From IMG/VR virus record IMGVR_UViG_3300006802_000227, positions 1-37,461 of that record: 37,461 nt of DNA; one strand, given 5' to 3'. Origin of the DNA: a virus. Shown here piece by piece: positions 7,506 through 13,840 of this stretch. The position numbers were made by a program, and so were the translations under genes. Below the pieces are notes generated by a model, which ran no database searches, had not been told where the DNA came from, and worked only from the letters and a program-made list of their open reading frames with translations. Position 1 is the first letter of the stretch. Every line of letters begins with the position of its first letter.

Positions 7506-8178
7506 TTTCTATATCCAATCCATAAAATTCTATTAACTCTTCTGCTACATAATGATCGTTAAAGTCATCACTATCTAAAACCCTCTCAAGTGTGTCGTGA
7601 TCCACATACTCGTAATTATCAGTATCACCCTCTCCATCTTGGTATTGGTCGCAGAAGATCTCTCTAACCCTGTCTCGTAGCTCATCGAAATTAATACAGT
7701 CATTTAATTGATCTTCCTCGATAGTTATCTGACCACTGTAATGCTCATCACAAATGTAATTAGCACATCCTCTTACAGTATCCGTAGCTGTGTAGCTGAT
7801 ACTGTATGCGTTACTACCACCAGATGGTGTTCTCCGTGTGTAGGCCTCCCAGTGAGCTATGATGTGCTTAATTACACCTTCACTGGTTAAAGGAAAGTCT
7901 AGAGCTGTAAGCTTTGGCAGTATGACCAACCACATCCTACGAGTCGTGTCACTGTCGACAGATAGGATAGGTGAGTTAAGATGACGCTCTAGCTCTGTAT
8001 TATGTATCGGTGGGATACCATAATGGCCTTCCTTTATCCATTCAGGCAGATCGTCCGTTAGGGCTTGGAAGGTAAATCTCTTCAACTCATCATTTGCCAG
8101 TGGGTTTTCTTCTCTTAGCTCACTGATAGATGGGATCTCCACCAATTCTATGCCCTCAAGCAACAGCTTTGCATTCAT
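7498..8178 (-). CDS. Unknown 226-aa acidic protein embedded in the Ubl cassette
   Basis: No family is recognised. The protein is mostly helical and strongly acidic in its last 80 residues (for example GEGDTDNYEYVDHD). A central region holds GCANYICDEHYSG with two Cys, too few to claim a zinc finger. AAAGGA lies ten bases upstream of the ATG at 8178, which sits 23 bases inside the E1 gene. Its location between E1 and JAB makes it a candidate cassette component, such as an adaptor, ligase-like factor or substrate. This is inferred from position only. Confidence 0.6.
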   Translation of the reverse strand: MNAKLLLEGIELVEIPSISELREENPLANDELKRFTFQALTDDLPEWIKEGHYGIPPIHNTELERHLNSPILSVDSDTTRRMWLVILPKLTALDFPLTSEGVIKHIIAHWEAYTRRTPSGGSNAYSISYTATDTVRGCANYICDEHYSGQITIEEDQLNDCINFDELRDRVREIFCDQYQDGEGDTDNYEYVDHDTLERVLDSDDFNDHYVAEELIEFYGLDIENE

Positions 8179-8803
8179 ATTGATTGTCCTTTAGTTCAAA
8201 TGGTAAATATTTAAGTGATGCCTTACTATGGACGTGATTCCATAATAAGTGCAATATCTTGTGGGCTGCTCCCATGTTAGCTATTGCCAACTGAGGATGA
8301 GCCTCCTGAGCCTCTCCTGTGCATCGGACAGGGTTGCCTGATGTATCAGTCTCGATCTCTGGGTAACGGACTCTAGGGTCACGTTCTGTGCCTTTATCGT
8401 GTGGATAATAGATGTATGCTTCGTTGTCGAAGTATTCATTGCCTGCTATGATGCAAATCTTACCCTGACAGTCCGCCTCGAACAAAGAGTTCCTACGAGC
8501 CGTGTGATTGTCTGCTGCACATATCACAATGTCGAAATCGGCGAGTAATCGTCCACTCTCGAACCATTGATCCACTGCTTCTAGAGAGATCGTAGAATCG
8601 CGTAGGATTCGTTTATACATCGATACTAGACTCTTGGCCTTAGATCGTCCGACAAATCGTTCGTCGAACGCCTGACGGTCTAAATTCCGTGCTTCTAGGA
8701 TGTCTTTATCCTGAATGACTACCTTATTAAGTGGAAAACTCTTCAAAAGGACGGGTAACAAGTAACTCGTCACCCCTCCTGCTCCTATAATTAATATATT
8801 CAT
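8156..8803 (-). CDS. E1/ThiF-like Ubl-activating enzyme
   Basis: This 215-aa protein is a compact Rossmann-fold ThiF/MoeB/E1 enzyme, which adenylates the C-terminus of a ubiquitin-like protein. Visible features are the nucleotide-binding loop IIGAGGVTSYL (G7-G10), VVIQDKD (D32, D34), NLDRQAF (R43, Q44, the E1-type arginine finger region), VGRSKA, and ICAADN (D98). C161, in VRCTGEAQEAHPQLAIAN, lies where PRTRC-type ThiF proteins have a Cys and is a candidate thioester residue. No CxxC zinc motifs are present, unlike ThiF/MoeB. The ATG at 8803 overlaps the upstream stop as TAATG and has GAAGGG nine bases before it. With the Ubl and E2 genes nearby it should charge the Ubl for transfer to E2. 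Confidence 0.9.
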   Translation of the reverse strand: MNILIIGAGGVTSYLLPVLLKSFPLNKVVIQDKDILEARNLDRQAFDERFVGRSKAKSLVSMYKRILRDSTISLEAVDQWFESGRLLADFDIVICAADNHTARRNSLFEADCQGKICIIAGNEYFDNEAYIYYPHDKGTERDPRVRYPEIETDTSGNPVRCTGEAQEAHPQLAIANMGAAHKILHLLWNHVHSKASLKYLPFELKDNQYECKAVA

Positions 8804-9006
8804 TAAAATAACCCTTCTACTTCTTCTCGTCTCGTTCTTATACGATGGGATAAAGCGTTATGTATATCTATCAACTCACCGTATAAATCCATTAACCGAA
8901 CCCTCTCCTCTGCGGTCAGCTCAGCTTCATTACAAATAAGGGTGTTATCCATTACGTCGGCTTTCTCCAATATGTAGTCCAACTCCTCTCTTCCTTTAAG
9001 CACCAC
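8803..9006 (-). CDS. Small helical protein, 67 aa, in the Ubl cassette
   Basis: The start is GTG at 9006, with GGAGG six bases upstream inside the end of the E2 gene; it overlaps that gene by 11 bases and the E1 gene by one. The sequence forms two charged helices (REELDYILEKADVMD, and LTAEERVRLMDLYGELIDIH), as in a coiled-coil hairpin. No family is recognised. Its fixed place between E2 and E1 suggests a small accessory factor, perhaps bridging the two enzymes, but that is conjecture. Confidence 0.65.
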   Translation of the reverse strand: MVLKGREELDYILEKADVMDNTLICNEAELTAEERVRLMDLYGELIDIHNALSHRIRTRREEVEGLF

Positions 9007-10039
9007 GATACACCTCCACAGCTTTGCATAATGTCGGGTGGTTGAAGACGTCCAATTCTACGTCGTCTATGTCGAATATACTGTCACAGGTCACCCTGTC
9101 CTGTCTGTGAAATATCTGCTCGAATTTGAGGTTACGTATGTCATTGTTATACACGTTGTTGTGTAATAGTTTGAACAGCGTGCTGTAATCCGTTAGGTCT
9201 GCACCTTCTAAGTCATCTCCCATACAAATCCTGCCTTCACTGAATATATTATTGAAGGGTAGCTTGTATAGCTGCTCGTTTTTATAAATAGCTGCGTATA
9301 CTTCTGGTGCGTGATAACCACTGTTCGTTGCACGAACGATGATGTAGGTCTCAGGTAGATTAACCGCCACCTTTATCAATGGCAGCTCACCAGAGTATCC
9401 TTTATCTTGAGGTGCGATACGCATACCCTGCAAGTCTGGCGTGGTCGTCCAGTGACAGTTGACGTAAAGTCTCTGCACCGTCGTGATGTAGTTGATGTGA
9501 CCCTCTTCCACCACTGCCGCAAAGCCTTCTTTGATTCCTCGAATGAAGATCGGCTCAGGTGTGATGTCTAGGAAATTTCTAAAGTCAGCACGGCTCGCAC
9601 TGACCGGTGTTTGTTGATACTCCTCTTGGACTATCCCATTTTCTGTAATTATATATCTCTTTTGCATTGTGATTTCTTGGTTAGGTATTGGTATCTGTTG
9701 TATCTCTGGCACAACTGGCGAGCGGGCGCTCAATGTCCTCACTGCTAGGTTACTGCCCAGTCTGTCGTCTATCTTACGACGAACAACCCAATCGACATAC
9801 CGCTTAAGCATATTGGTGGAGCAATTATAAGTGCAATATCTTGTGTTAAGGTCGAAAGGTGAGTCGTATTCGACGATGTCTACGCTTAAAGGGTCGAAGA
9901 TTGAATAGGTAAGGTGCCACCACTTACCTGTTGGGTCTACAAAGACATCCTTCCCCTCATTGACAAAGCGAACGATGAAATGGCCGCCTTCCGGTGTGTT
10001 ATCCGGAAGGAGCCCTTCTAAGTCGTCCCAATTAGCCAT
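8996..10039 (-). CDS. E2-like Ubl-conjugating protein (PRTRC-B / Prok-E2_D type)
   Basis: The 347-aa protein has an unrecognised N-terminal region (about 1-165) and a C-terminal domain. The core of that domain, VYAAIYKNEQLYKLPFNNIF then GRICMGDD, matches the prokaryotic E2-like family D pattern (aPF.N....G.(V/I)C.G). C272 is the expected active-site Cys that would carry the Ubl. ATG at 10039 is chosen over ATG at 10081: it overlaps the Ubl stop by eight bases, matching the coupling seen elsewhere, and the longer start would overlap the Ubl gene by 50 bases. The next gene starts inside its last codons. It probably takes the Ubl from E1 and passes it to targets. The assignment rests on motif and context and should be checked by profile search. 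Confidence 0.8.
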   Translation of the reverse strand: MANWDDLEGLLPDNTPEGGHFIVRFVNEGKDVFVDPTGKWWHLTYSIFDPLSVDIVEYDSPFDLNTRYCTYNCSTNMLKRYVDWVVRRKIDDRLGSNLAVRTLSARSPVVPEIQQIPIPNQEITMQKRYIITENGIVQEEYQQTPVSASRADFRNFLDITPEPIFIRGIKEGFAAVVEEGHINYITTVQRLYVNCHWTTTPDLQGMRIAPQDKGYSGELPLIKVAVNLPETYIIVRATNSGYHAPEVYAAIYKNEQLYKLPFNNIFSEGRICMGDDLEGADLTDYSTLFKLLHNNVYNNDIRNLKFEQIFHRQDRVTCDSIFDIDDVELDVFNHPTLCKAVEVYRGA

Positions 10040-10244
10040 GGGCTTTGCTGTTCGCCTTCGGCTCGACGGTGATGATGTCACCAGACTCTAAGGAAGAAAC
10101 TGAAGACAGCTCCTCGCCATTTCTTACGTAGCGAACATTTTCGCCTATGCCTAGGAAGGCTTTTAAATTCTCGTCAGCCGAGATTTCAGACAGAGTTGTC
10201 GCCTCTGTGGTTCCACTTTTTAGTCCGTTCTTGATTGTGATCAT
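10032..10244 (-). CDS. Ubiquitin-like (beta-grasp) modifier protein with C-terminal Gly
   Basis: This 70-aa protein has the beta-grasp order: strand MITIKNGLKSG, strand TEATTL, helix SADENLKAFLG, strand VRYVRNGEEL, and a final SLESGDIITVEP strand as in ThiS, MoaD and PRTRC protein C. It ends KANSKAHG, so the glycine needed for E1 adenylation is already exposed and no processing is required. It is the first gene of the Ubl-E2-67aa-E1-226aa-JAB series. The stop overlaps the E2 start. AAGAAAG lies upstream as a weak SD. A ThiS/MoaD-like sulfur-carrier role is the alternative, but the E2 and JAB genes favour protein conjugation. Confidence 0.82.
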   Translation of the reverse strand: MITIKNGLKSGTTEATTLSEISADENLKAFLGIGENVRYVRNGEELSSVSSLESGDIITVEPKANSKAHG

Positions 10245-10279
10245 GATTTTTATTCTTTCTTGCTGTTAAATAGCCATGC

Positions 10280-10399
10280 TTAAATATAAGCAGCAGGCTG
10301 GTTGTTAGTTTCTTCATCTAATAGGTTGATTACCCAACCTACGGCGTATCCGGCGGCCCATATGACCGCTGAAAGTGTTAAAAGTAATAGTGTCTTCAT
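10280..10399 (-). CDS. Tiny single-pass membrane protein, 39 aa
   Basis: The ORF starts MKTLLLLTLSAVIWAAGYAV and ends QPAAYI. It is one hydrophobic helix of about 22 residues after a Lys, then an acidic Asn-rich tail. GAGGAG lies very close before the ATG at 10399. The start overlaps the preceding tiny ORF as ATGA. It lies downstream of the endolysin, so it could be a spanin-like, antiholin-like or membrane-stress peptide. No lipobox Cys is present. Confidence 0.5.
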   Translation of the reverse strand: MKTLLLLTLSAVIWAAGYAVGWVINLLDEETNNQPAAYI

Positions 10400-10512
10400 C
10401 TTCTCCTCTTTTTTAAGTTATCGTATTTATTTTGTAGTAATAAGTGTCTACGTTTAAGTTTATGGTATTCACTTAAAGTGACACACCTGTCTTCTGGGCA
10501 TATCTCCCTCAA
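10396..10512 (-). CDS. Tiny basic ORF, 38 aa, TTG start uncertain
   Basis: This frame is open from directly after the TGA stop of the helix-hairpin-helix gene to 10396, where its own TGA overlaps the ATG of the 39-aa membrane protein (ATGA). The sequence, REICPEDRCVTLSEYHKLK and on to a run of Arg, looks like a real protein, with a Cys pair and a basic coiled-coil-like helix. The only clear start is TTG at 10512, without an SD. The frame is the same as that of the upstream gene, so stop-codon readthrough is a second possibility. Confidence 0.35.
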   Translation of the reverse strand: MREICPEDRCVTLSEYHKLKRRHLLLQNKYDNLKKRRR

Positions 10513-10530
10513 ATGGGCTAAAGTTAGTTT

Positions 10531-10725
10531 TCATAAACTTCTTATCTCTCTAAGGGTTGCTGGGCCAACGCCCACTATTTCCATTAATTGTTCGTCTGTC
10601 ATCTTCTTCGCATCCTTCGGCCAGATCTCCATCTGACCCATCAGTTCGCTGGTTCGCTTGCTGAATGACTGTTTTAACCATGCCCTACGAGCCATGTATC
10701 GAGGGCCTTGCCATAATGTGCTCAT
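10531..10725 (-). CDS. Small helix-hairpin-helix protein, 64 aa
   Basis: The C-terminal half reads MTDEQLMEIVGVGPATLREIRSL, a helix-hairpin-helix (VGVGPATL) of the kind that grips the DNA backbone. Its spacing also resembles the end of the RNA polymerase alpha-subunit C-terminal domain (T..EL......G...L.EI...L). The N-terminal half is basic. The ATG overlaps the endolysin stop as ATGA. It may bind DNA or touch the host transcription machinery; the second idea is inference from a short likeness only. Confidence 0.6.
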   Translation of the reverse strand: MSTLWQGPRYMARRAWLKQSFSKRTSELMGQMEIWPKDAKKMTDEQLMEIVGVGPATLREIRSL

Positions 10726-11045
10726 AATAATTCCTTTACTTTATTCCAATATCTGTCTGTGTTGGCTCGCTTAGCTCTCCAACTCGGCCCGCCGTTCCAA
10801 CAGCGTGCCATTTCTTCATATGAGCCGTTCGGCTCCCAGTGGCTGAGATACTTCTCAGCTATCTCAAATGAGACGAATGGATCGAAGCGATCCTGTATGG
10901 TGTATGTCGTTCCGTAGATGCGGTTAACATCTTTTATAACTACTGGATGTATTTGAAGCACTCCGACCGCCAAGCCGCTATCCCCAACGGCCGACGGTTC
11001 GAAGTTGCTTTCCACTAACATCAGTATGAACAAAAAGTGGCTCAT
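10722..11045 (-). CDS. Endolysin, SLT-type lytic transglycosylase/muramidase
   Basis: This 107-aa protein is a short soluble-lytic-transglycosylase-like domain. It has ILMLVESNFEPSAVGDSGLA with catalytic E12, then VGVLQIHP, and a late RCWNGGP motif that is typical of the fold. Such enzymes cleave the glycan chains of peptidoglycan to release progeny. The hydrophobic N-terminus (MSHFLFILMLV) is part of the first helix and probably not a cleaved signal. Two small membrane-protein genes directly upstream form the rest of a lysis block. The ATG at 11045 overlaps the upstream stop (ATGA). Confidence 0.85.
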   Translation of the reverse strand: MSHFLFILMLVESNFEPSAVGDSGLAVGVLQIHPVVIKDVNRIYGTTYTIQDRFDPFVSFEIAEKYLSHWEPNGSYEEMARCWNGGPSWRAKRANTDRYWNKVKELL

Positions 11046-11266
11046 AAAAATAATCTTTTTAATGTGAAAAGTTGAATGCTGACTACTATACCACTAAGCA
11101 CTCCAATACTCATAGCGTGATAACCTCCGCCAAATAATATAGGTAGTCCGATTGTTACACTGACGTCAACATATGCGTCATATCGTAAGGCGTTCTTACC
11201 CATCAGCTTAAGAGAGGTGATGGTAAGACCCGATCCAATCATGAGACTTAAAAATAAAATATCCAT
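11042..11266 (-). CDS. Small membrane protein, holin-like
   Basis: Starting at ATG 11266, the 74-aa product has a hydrophobic N-terminal helix (MDILFLSLMIGSGLTITSL), a short polar stretch (GKNALRYDAYVD), and two further hydrophobic stretches (VSVTIGLPILFGG and SIGVLSGIVVSIQLF), ending in basic residues. Two or three membrane passes next to an endolysin suggest a holin or antiholin. An upstream TTG at 11314 would add 16 residues that read through a hairpin region, so I prefer 11266, although neither start has an SD. Confidence 0.55.
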   Translation of the reverse strand: MDILFLSLMIGSGLTITSLKLMGKNALRYDAYVDVSVTIGLPILFGGGYHAMSIGVLSGIVVSIQLFTLKRLFL

Positions 11267-11347
11267 GAGGTGTAGTCGTCGTTTCGACGAGGCAAGGTGT
11301 AGTCGTAAGAGCAATGCCCCGAAGGGGATGACGCCTAGGCGTCATCC
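11267..11347 (-). other. Cluster of inverted and direct repeats between two lysis genes
   Basis: A perfect palindrome with 10-base arms (GGATGACGCC / GGCGTCATCC) and a TA centre lies at 11326-11347, over the stop codon of the 67-aa gene. Next to it is CCCC-TTC-GGGG (11317-11327), then CGTCG-AAA-CGACG (11277-11289). The 12-mer AGGTGTAGTCGT (plus strand) occurs at 11268-11279 and 11295-11306. On the leftward transcript these would fold into stacked hairpins without a U-tract. They could be a processing site or a weak attenuator controlling the next gene. Confidence 0.5.
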
Positions 11348-11538
11348 TTTTGTTGCTTGTCAGCAGCCTGAGCTGCTGCTTCGTTGATCTGATCCTTTAA
11401 AGGAGCAGCCCCGCTAGATACACCTCCGACGAAACTTGTGAAAATTCCTACTATCATTGGGACGATACTAGCAAGCATAGAGCCTACTAGAAATCCGATT
11501 TTTTGGGATGCTGATAATTGTTTATTGTTATTGTTCAT
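11335..11538 (-). CDS. Small membrane protein, putative holin
   Basis: The 67-aa product has a polar N-terminus (MNNNNKQLSASQK), one long or two short hydrophobic helices (IGFLVGSMLASIVPMIVGIF and TSFVGGVSSG), and a charged C-terminal tail (KDQINEAAAQ to KQQKDDA). This is the general shape of a small phage holin, which makes holes in the inner membrane so that the endolysin can reach the wall. Position two genes before the endolysin supports it. GAAAG before the ATG is a weak SD. Confidence 0.55.
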   Translation of the reverse strand: MNNNNKQLSASQKIGFLVGSMLASIVPMIVGIFTSFVGGVSSGAAPLKDQINEAAAQAADKQQKDDA

Positions 11539-11558
11539 AATGTTTTCTTTCTTTGATG

Positions 11559-12254
11559 TTATTGATATATAAAAGGTTCTACTTCAAATGTTTCTTGTTT
11601 GTCCTCAATGGGATCAGCTCTCCAGTTACTTAGATCTGAATAGCGGTAAATTTCCTCTGAATTAATCTCTTCTTCTTTGATAAACTCCTTAGTCTCGTAA
11701 GGACTGTCTTGCCAAACAGCCATCTTATCTAACTTTCTCACTCTCGTGAATCGCTCATCAATGTCTGATCGCTCACCAACTGTTCTAGATAACTCAAACT
11801 CTCCGTTCTCTGCTTGAATGAACACATCGATCGGGATTGTCTCTACGTGATAAGTCTCAGAGAACAATTCACACATATCATCCTCAAGCCTAACACTTGG
11901 TTTCGGACAATATGGGTCTCTTGGTAAGTCATTAAACCAATCAAATACCACTTGACTCGGATCCTGCTCAAGAGCTGTTTCTCGCTCAAGACGCTCAGTT
12001 ACGAAGTTGAACTTGTCCATCCACGGACGGTCATAAGCCCATCCGTAGTGACGTGCGATTCGTTTTAAACGTGAGACATAAGGACTGTCCCATGAGTCGA
12101 TATACTCCTTTGCAACATCGCACAAAGTTGACCATAGCTCCTTACGAGCCTGCTCATATTCCACACGAACTTCCCAAGGGTGATCCTCGGAAAGCTCGTT
12201 TTTGATGTCAGAATACATTTTTAAGACATCCCTGACTCCGTCAGGTGCGTCCAT
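11559..12254 (-). CDS. Unknown 231-aa acidic protein
   Basis: No family is recognised. It is acidic, rich in Trp and Tyr (for example HPWEVRVEYEQARKELW, and HYGWAYDRPWMDKFNF), and mostly helical in its first 110 residues. The ATG at 12254 overlaps the upstream stop as TAATG. It is early in the leftward operon, before the lysis genes, so it is likely expressed early. Confidence 0.55.
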   Translation of the reverse strand: MDAPDGVRDVLKMYSDIKNELSEDHPWEVRVEYEQARKELWSTLCDVAKEYIDSWDSPYVSRLKRIARHYGWAYDRPWMDKFNFVTERLERETALEQDPSQVVFDWFNDLPRDPYCPKPSVRLEDDMCELFSETYHVETIPIDVFIQAENGEFELSRTVGERSDIDERFTRVRKLDKMAVWQDSPYETKEFIKEEEINSEEIYRYSDLSNWRADPIEDKQETFEVEPFIYQ

Positions 12255-12565
12255 TATTTAGACCCTCCTTTCTTTGCAGCTCTGCGTTTCTTAGGTGCTG
12301 GCTCTACATCGATAAAGCAAGCAGGGATTATGTCGTAACGAGGTTTCTCTACTTTGCCTAATTTCTCCTGTGCCTTGCGTTTAATGTCGGAGATAGGAGC
12401 CGCTTCTTCTTCAACCAAATAACACTTGGATCGTGGGGTCAAGAACTCAAGTCTTGGGTCTTCCGGATGAAGCCATAAGGTCTGTAATACCTTCTTGTTA
12501 ACTAGGACGTTTAACTTGATGTCCCTTTTAGTCTTTGTAGCTGAGATTACTATTGATTCTTTCAT
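12254..12565 (-). CDS. Unknown 103-aa protein with basic C-terminal tail
   Basis: The N-terminal 50 residues alternate strands (SIVISATKTKRDIKLNVLV), and the last residues are a Lys/Arg/Ala tail (APKKRRAAKKGGSK) that suggests nucleic-acid contact. No family is recognised. AGAAAG lies upstream of the ATG at 12565. It is translationally coupled to the 231-aa gene. Confidence 0.55.
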   Translation of the reverse strand: MKESIVISATKTKRDIKLNVLVNKKVLQTLWLHPEDPRLEFLTPRSKCYLVEEEAAPISDIKRKAQEKLGKVEKPRYDIIPACFIDVEPAPKKRRAAKKGGSK

Positions 12566-12631
12566 GTTCTTTTCTTTCTGTTAGTTTTCTTTCAATTAAT
12601 TAATATATAAATAATTCACTCCCTCCCTTCC

Positions 12632-12832
12632 TCATAGTGGATTGACTACGAGATGAAGGAAGGAGTTTAAAGTATTGGTTAAGTCTATAATGACTAAGTC
12701 ATCAGGCAACTCACGCAGGAGCTGCCTAGTGATTCGTGGAGCGTCAATAACACTCCATTTGTAGAAGCGGTTCGTGAAATCAACCTGCTCTTCGTAGGTG
12801 ATCTGGCGGTTCGTGATTACTATTGCGTACAT
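12632..12832 (-). CDS. Small unknown protein, 66 aa
   Basis: The product starts MYAIVITNRQITYEEQVDFT and ends LHLVVNPL. Its start lies 13 bases inside the end of the 52-aa gene upstream. Its opening strand (Y-A-I-V-I-T-N-R) resembles that of the upstream protein (Y-I-I-V-R-D-R), so the two may share a fold. The function is unknown. The stop region and the following spacer contain an imperfect inverted repeat (CTCCTTCCTTCAT / ATGAGGAAGGGAG). Confidence 0.5.
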   Translation of the reverse strand: MYAIVITNRQITYEEQVDFTNRFYKWSVIDAPRITRQLLRELPDDLVIIDLTNTLNSFLHLVVNPL

Positions 12833-12978
12833 AAGTATGTTAGTTCGGTTAATGAGGTCGGATAAGCCTCGAAACGGTGATCAGTTGGGTTATAACCCTC
12901 GATTTGTGCATCTAACTCATCACCCTCGAATAAAATGTCGTCGGATCGGCGGTCTCTAACTATGATGTAAGTGTTCAT
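12820..12978 (-). CDS. Small unknown protein, 52 aa, first gene of the leftward operon
   Basis: The ORF starts MNTYIIVRDRRSDDILFEGD and ends TELTYLCTQ. AAAAGGA lies seven bases before the ATG at 12978, a good SD. It is the gene nearest the divergent control region, so it is probably the first translated product of the leftward transcript. No family is recognised. Confidence 0.55.
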   Translation of the reverse strand: MNTYIIVRDRRSDDILFEGDELDAQIEGYNPTDHRFEAYPTSLTELTYLCTQ

Positions 12979-13840
12979 GTTTTTTCCTTTTAATATATGT
13001 TCTAGTTTAATTACACCTCAAATTCAGCGTGAGTGGCTGTGGCGATGACAAGAGAAGGACGAGCTTGCGAGCTTGGGCAGAAATAATCATCATTTGGAAG
13101 GGGCCCTCTGGGAAGTAGTCGAAATGTTAATTATTTGTGTCTCCTGACCTTGCGTCGTTACATACTTGAGCGTAGCGGGATCGTGAGCCCTGCGAACTGT
13201 GGTGTTTTGGTAAGCCCGAATGCTAAAAGGAGTAGAATGCAGGGGTCATCCTTTTCGTTGGAAGGACGAAGGACTGGAAACTAAAAGTCGTAAGATCGAT
13301 GAGCACAAATGGTATGCTATACAAATGCCTAGTCAGATGGGTTGATGATAGGAGGAACGGAGATCATTGAACCAGATGGCAGGCGATTGTTTGCAGACTA
13401 CGGTATACTAACTAGAGCGAAGCGACGCTTGTATCGAGATATGTGTTATATGGTAATTGATTGCCAACTAATAGGTAATGCAATACTTTTGCAATAGTCT
13501 AAGCGTATGTATATCAACATGATAGAATATAAGGACTAGGAACTAGGTAGTGGCTCATGGGTCGTGGGTGATGCTGACCCAACGAACACTCAGGCCATCA
13601 AGCCGCCTAAACACTGGCCTGCGAGCCGACGGACACTGAATCACGAACTAAGGTTAGTAGACCAACGGACAGAGAGCCGACGAGCAGTGATCCGACGGTT
13701 CGTTTGTTGTACAGACAAGGAATTCAATGAAGGGGGGTATGGGGAAATTCGCTTGCAAGAGTATAATGATACATCCCGAAAATCCATTTTGACCATCCGA
13801 ACCGAAAATCAAACTGTTTTACAAATAGTGTATAAATGTC

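Noticed and set aside
10040-10081. Longer E2 start at ATG 10081
   Set aside because: It would add 14 Ser/Arg-rich residues encoded wholly inside the Ubl gene. The ATG at 10039 gives the short overlap used by the other genes.
10032-10244. Ubl gene as a thiamine or molybdopterin sulfur carrier (ThiS/MoaD)
   Set aside because: The cassette has E2-like and JAB proteins and no thiamine or molybdopterin synthesis genes. A ThiS/MoaD role is less likely but not excluded.
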